A DNA stretch of 7,570 bases, taken from assembly GCA_903891375.1 (NCBI GenBank), contig CAITEL010000059.1:1-7570 (forward strand), written 5' to 3'. This document shows, in pieces, positions 5,539 to 7,570 of the stretch. The stretch comes from an uncultured Neisseriaceae bacterium. Its GTDB lineage: Bacteria > Pseudomonadota > Gammaproteobacteria > Burkholderiales > UBA11063. The notes below the pieces were generated by a model, which saw nothing but the letters and a program-made list of their open reading frames with translations, made no database searches and was not told where the DNA came from. The position numbers and the translations under genes are program-made. Position 1 is the first letter of the stretch; every line of letters starts with the position of its first letter.

Positions 5539-5580
5539 TGGTATACTCTATTGATACATATAAATTTAAAGAGTATACCA
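5539..5580. repeat. 11-bp inverted repeat spanning the end of fic
   Basis: TGGTATACTCT (5539-5549) and AGAGTATACCA (5570-5580) are exact reverse complements separated by 20 bases. The right arm encodes the last codons of fic (WYTL) and abuts its stop codon. The loop is long and no T-run follows on the minus strand, so it is a poor intrinsic terminator; a protein-binding site or weak 3'-end stabiliser is possible. Confidence 0.5.
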
Positions 5581-6609
5581 AGTTGCACGTGCTTTACCAT
5601 GCTGTTTTATATAACCCAAATTCACCAATTCACGTAAACGCAATTTAATGGTATTTTGATTTGCATCAGTTAGATTTACTATTGTTGCAATTGTCAACTG
5701 CCCATGTGTTTTGAGTAGCTCAATGATTGTTACTGACAATTTTGGTAAATTTAAATCTAAGTGTTTTTGTTGTTCTATTACAGATGCTAATTTGTTTTTC
5801 TGTTTTTTGAGTGTACGTAGAAAGAAACCCAACCAAGCTTCCCAATCCTGAATTTCACGTTTTAGAGTTATTTGTGTACGTCGTAAAGCTTTATAATATA
5901 AATCCTTATTTTCTTCAATAATATGTTCCAATGAAGCATATGGAACATACGTATACCCAGCTCTTAATAACAATAAATTAGTTAAAATACGTGATAACCT
6001 GCCATTTCCATCTTGAAATGGGTGAATAGCTAAAAATATTGCAATAAATACTGCAATAGCTACAAGCGGATGCAAATCTCCTGAATCTATAGTTTTATTA
6101 AACCAATTGACTAACTTTTCCATTTCATAAGGAGTATTAAATGGAGTGGCAGTTTCAAAAATGATTCCAATTTCTTTACCATGTGCATCTATTGCAACCA
6201 CATGATTAGGTAATTTTTTATACTCACCACGATGCCTGCTGTCTTTCGTGCTGTGCTTTAAAAGTAACTGATGTAATTGTTTGATATGATTTTCTGTAAC
6301 ACGCATATCTTCAAATGAGTCAAAAATTAAATCCATTGCTTCAGCATAACCAACAACTTCTTGTTCGTCACGTGTTTTAAATGAAGTGATTTTTATTTGA
6401 GATAATAAGGTTTCTACTTGTACATCAGTAAGATTCGAGCCTTCAATACGAGTTGAAGAGCCAACACTTTCAATAGTTGCAGTTTTACGTAATACTGTTA
6501 ACCGATCTGGTGAGAATGTTTTTAAAAACTGCCATTTTCCTTTAAACTCATCTATTTCAGAAATAAGTTTTAGGAGTTCATGGTCAATTATAATTTTTGG
6601 GTCTTGCAT
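5566..6609 (-). CDS. Fic-domain protein (class II, self-inhibited AMP transferase type) with C-terminal winged helix
   Basis: 347 residues. The Fic motif HPFQDGNGRLSR is at 196-207 with all catalytic and phosphate-binding residues present (His196, Asp200, Asn202, Arg204, Arg207). The inhibitory motif is N-terminal to the Fic core: S52-x-x-x-E56-G57 in SSTRIEGSNL, which defines class II Fic proteins, where Glu56 blocks ATP by pairing with the motif's second Arg. Residues 285-345 look like a winged helix-turn-helix (LSVTIIELLKTHGQLTIATI, then NQNTIKLRLRELVNLGYI). Members of this family usually transfer AMP to target-protein hydroxyls; targets are not predictable. No separate antitoxin ORF is adjacent, consistent with built-in inhibition. 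A promoter with phased repeats lies upstream. The gene appears intact; the ATG at 6609 has a weak ribosome site. Confidence 0.92.
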   Translation of the reverse strand: MQDPKIIIDHELLKLISEIDEFKGKWQFLKTFSPDRLTVLRKTATIESVGSSTRIEGSNLTDVQVETLLSQIKITSFKTRDEQEVVGYAEAMDLIFDSFEDMRVTENHIKQLHQLLLKHSTKDSRHRGEYKKLPNHVVAIDAHGKEIGIIFETATPFNTPYEMEKLVNWFNKTIDSGDLHPLVAIAVFIAIFLAIHPFQDGNGRLSRILTNLLLLRAGYTYVPYASLEHIIEENKDLYYKALRRTQITLKREIQDWEAWLGFFLRTLKKQKNKLASVIEQQKHLDLNLPKLSVTIIELLKTHGQLTIATIVNLTDANQNTIKLRLRELVNLGYIKQHGKARATWYTL

Positions 6610-6640
6610 AGCTAATTTCTAAAAAGGTGTTTTGGTTAAT

Positions 6641-6676
6641 TACCCAATTTTACCCGATATTACCCAATTATTGCAA
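6641..6676 (-). promoter_or_regulatory. fic promoter with three 10-bp phased repeats
   Basis: On the minus strand TTGCAA (6676-6671) is followed after 18 bp by TAAAAT (6652-6647), about 40 bp before the fic start. Between and over these boxes are three copies of a TACCC-type unit on the + strand at 6641, 6651 and 6661 (TACCCAATTT, TACCCGATAT, TACCCAATTA), i.e. GGGTAA at exact 10-bp steps on the minus strand. One turn per repeat places them on one helix face, as expected for cooperative binding of a repressor or activator. GGGTAA also ends each origin iteron, which may be chance. Confidence 0.45.
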
Positions 6677-6775
6677 TTATTTTTTACAGACTGGCAGGCG
6701 TGATTCTTGATCAAAGTATGGCCACTCACTCATGATCCAAACATAATGCACTGGAAGTGTAATACATGGCGCCAT
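6677..6775 (-). pseudogene. Possible gene remnant (32 codons) upstream of fic
   Basis: An ATG at 6775 opens 32 codons to a TAA at 6679-6677. The peptide begins MAPCITLPVHYVWIMSEWPY and ends FDQESRLPVCKK; it is rich in W, Y, C and P, unusual for random AT-rich DNA, and the DNA is visibly richer in G and C than its surroundings. There is no ribosome site, and an in-frame stop lies a few codons upstream. It may be the tail of a lost gene or imported DNA. I do not recognise it. Confidence 0.25.
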
Positions 6776-6953
6776 CAATGAACAGAAATTGCATTAGTAA
6801 CGGAAGCATCACAGATGATGTTTAAGCAGCTAACGGTTTATATACATATTTAGAAACTCATTTCTAGTTTTAATTTTCATGTAAACCATTGTTAAACCAA
6901 AGTTATGCCCCATATTATAATTTCAACAATATTCTAATATGAAGGCATACCTA
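6776..6953. other. Intergenic stretch leading into the IS5-type element
   Basis: No gene is supported here. A TATAAT at 6916-6921 lies 33 bp ahead of the transposase ATG and could be its -10, with a poor TTAAAC (6892-6897) 18 bp upstream. Two related units, GTAAACCATT and GTTAAACCAA, sit in tandem at 6881-6900 and may belong to the insertion sequence end. The exact left terminus cannot be fixed because the right end is outside the window. Confidence 0.4.
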
Positions 6954-7570
6954 ATGGCAAAAAACGTAGCAAATCCAGTAATACCAGTCAAATTAACCGA
7001 AACACAGTTCAATGAATTTTTCTTGGAGCATATAAAATTAGGTGGCCGTGGACCTAAAATAAAAGTCCCACTTTTTAAACTTTTCAACTATATATTATAT
7101 GTTCTTCACACTGGCTGTCAGTGGCATAAACTTCCGATTGAAAAAGATACATTAGGCAAACCTGAAATTAGTTATATTCAGGTATTCAAGCATTGCCACC
7201 AATGGATTTTAAATCATTCGATTTTAGCATCATTCATTGCCAGCGTTGAATCTTTGAATAACAATAATCTATTGGAGGTATCAATTCTACATGGTGACGG
7301 CACATCAACTACTGCTAAAAAAGGTGGCGACAACCTAGGTCGCAATGGGCACAAACACCACAAGGGTGATAAAGTAGTTGCTATCTGTGACCGGAATTGC
7401 AATGTTGTTGCACCATTTATAACTGCTGCGGGTAATACCAATGAATGTCCATTATTTCCCGAAGCCTTCAGTAAATTAAAAACTATTGTAAAAACCTTGG
7501 GCATCAATATTATTGGTTCAACCATGAGCCTTGATGGTGGTTATGACAGCAAAGATAATCGTAAAAAAAT
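6954..7570 (+). CDS. IS5-family transposase, N-terminal 205 residues (runs off the window)
   Basis: The frame opens at ATG 6954 and stays open to the last base. The start reads MAKNVANPVIPVKLTETQFN; residues 21-90 form the insertion-type N-terminal domain (GGRGPKIKVPLFKLFNYILY, HTGCQWHKLP). The first catalytic Asp is Asp115 in ILHGDGTSTTAKKGGDNLGR, the second Asp194 in SLDGGYDSKDNRKK, giving the DDE arrangement of IS4/IS5-type transposases; the third acidic residue would be downstream. Related transposases are close to 300 residues, so about a third is missing. No frameshift is visible in the part seen, so the element may be active. It moves by cut-and-paste style DDE chemistry within its host DNA. 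Confidence 0.85.
   Translation, partial: MAKNVANPVIPVKLTETQFNEFFLEHIKLGGRGPKIKVPLFKLFNYILYVLHTGCQWHKLPIEKDTLGKPEISYIQVFKHCHQWILNHSILASFIASVESLNNNNLLEVSILHGDGTSTTAKKGGDNLGRNGHKHHKGDKVVAICDRNCNVVAPFITAAGNTNECPLFPEAFSKLKTIVKTLGINIIGSTMSLDGGYDSKDNRKK

Noticed and set aside
5566..6609. fic as the toxin of a two-gene toxin-antitoxin pair
   Set aside because: The inhibitory S-x-x-x-E-G motif is inside the same protein and no small antitoxin ORF is adjacent.
7214..7525. Minus-strand frame opposite the IS5 transposase
   Set aside because: The plus-strand frame carries the DDE motifs and stays open to the window edge.

Overview
The window is a strongly AT-rich stretch that looks like part of a bacterial plasmid, most likely from a low-GC gammaproteobacterium. 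The basis is a theta-type RepA initiator beside direct-repeat iterons, a KfrA-like plasmid protein, a serine resolvase, transposase remains and an IS5-type insertion sequence. I cannot name the genus. The window opens inside or at the edge of the iteron array and ends inside a transposase gene, so neither end is a natural boundary; an end inside an insertion sequence is typical of an assembly break.

Replication block (1-1719, + strand): five perfect 21-bp iterons plus a partial sixth lead into an extended -10 promoter, a 12-bp perfect inverted repeat, and rep. The best rep start is at 205, after a clear Shine-Dalgarno, not at the upstream ATG that lies inside the inverted repeat.

Small-gene and maintenance block (1804-3482, + strand): two overlapping small membrane-protein ORFs, a 61-aa unknown, a Tn3-family transposase fragment, and a kfrA-like gene (N-terminal HTH, long coiled coil). 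The kfrA-like gene has its own extended -10 promoter. Two diverged copies of a roughly 36-bp GTTAC-rich repeat flank it, one on each side.

Accessory block (3563-6609, - strand): fic (a complete Fic AMP-transferase-type protein with its own inhibitory motif), then an ORF6N-domain gene and a serine recombinase joined by an ATGA stop/start overlap. The ORF6N gene has the most striking feature of the window: a 29-bp perfect dyad in its promoter region and a second, matching dyad inside its own coding sequence, where it encodes the LRSQFVIS stretch. The two dyads differ at six positions, all in three symmetric pairs, so both stay perfectly palindromic. That points to a DNA-level function such as an operator or recombination site used by the ORF6N protein or the adjacent recombinase. 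The ORF6N protein also carries a PLD-like C-terminus, and the recombinase carries an unrecognised C-terminal extension of about 100 residues.

Right end (6610-7570): an intergenic stretch with 10-bp phased repeats at the fic promoter and a possible gene remnant, then the first 205 codons of an IS5-family transposase that runs off the window. No parA, relaxase, resistance gene, tRNA, rRNA or CRISPR array is seen.
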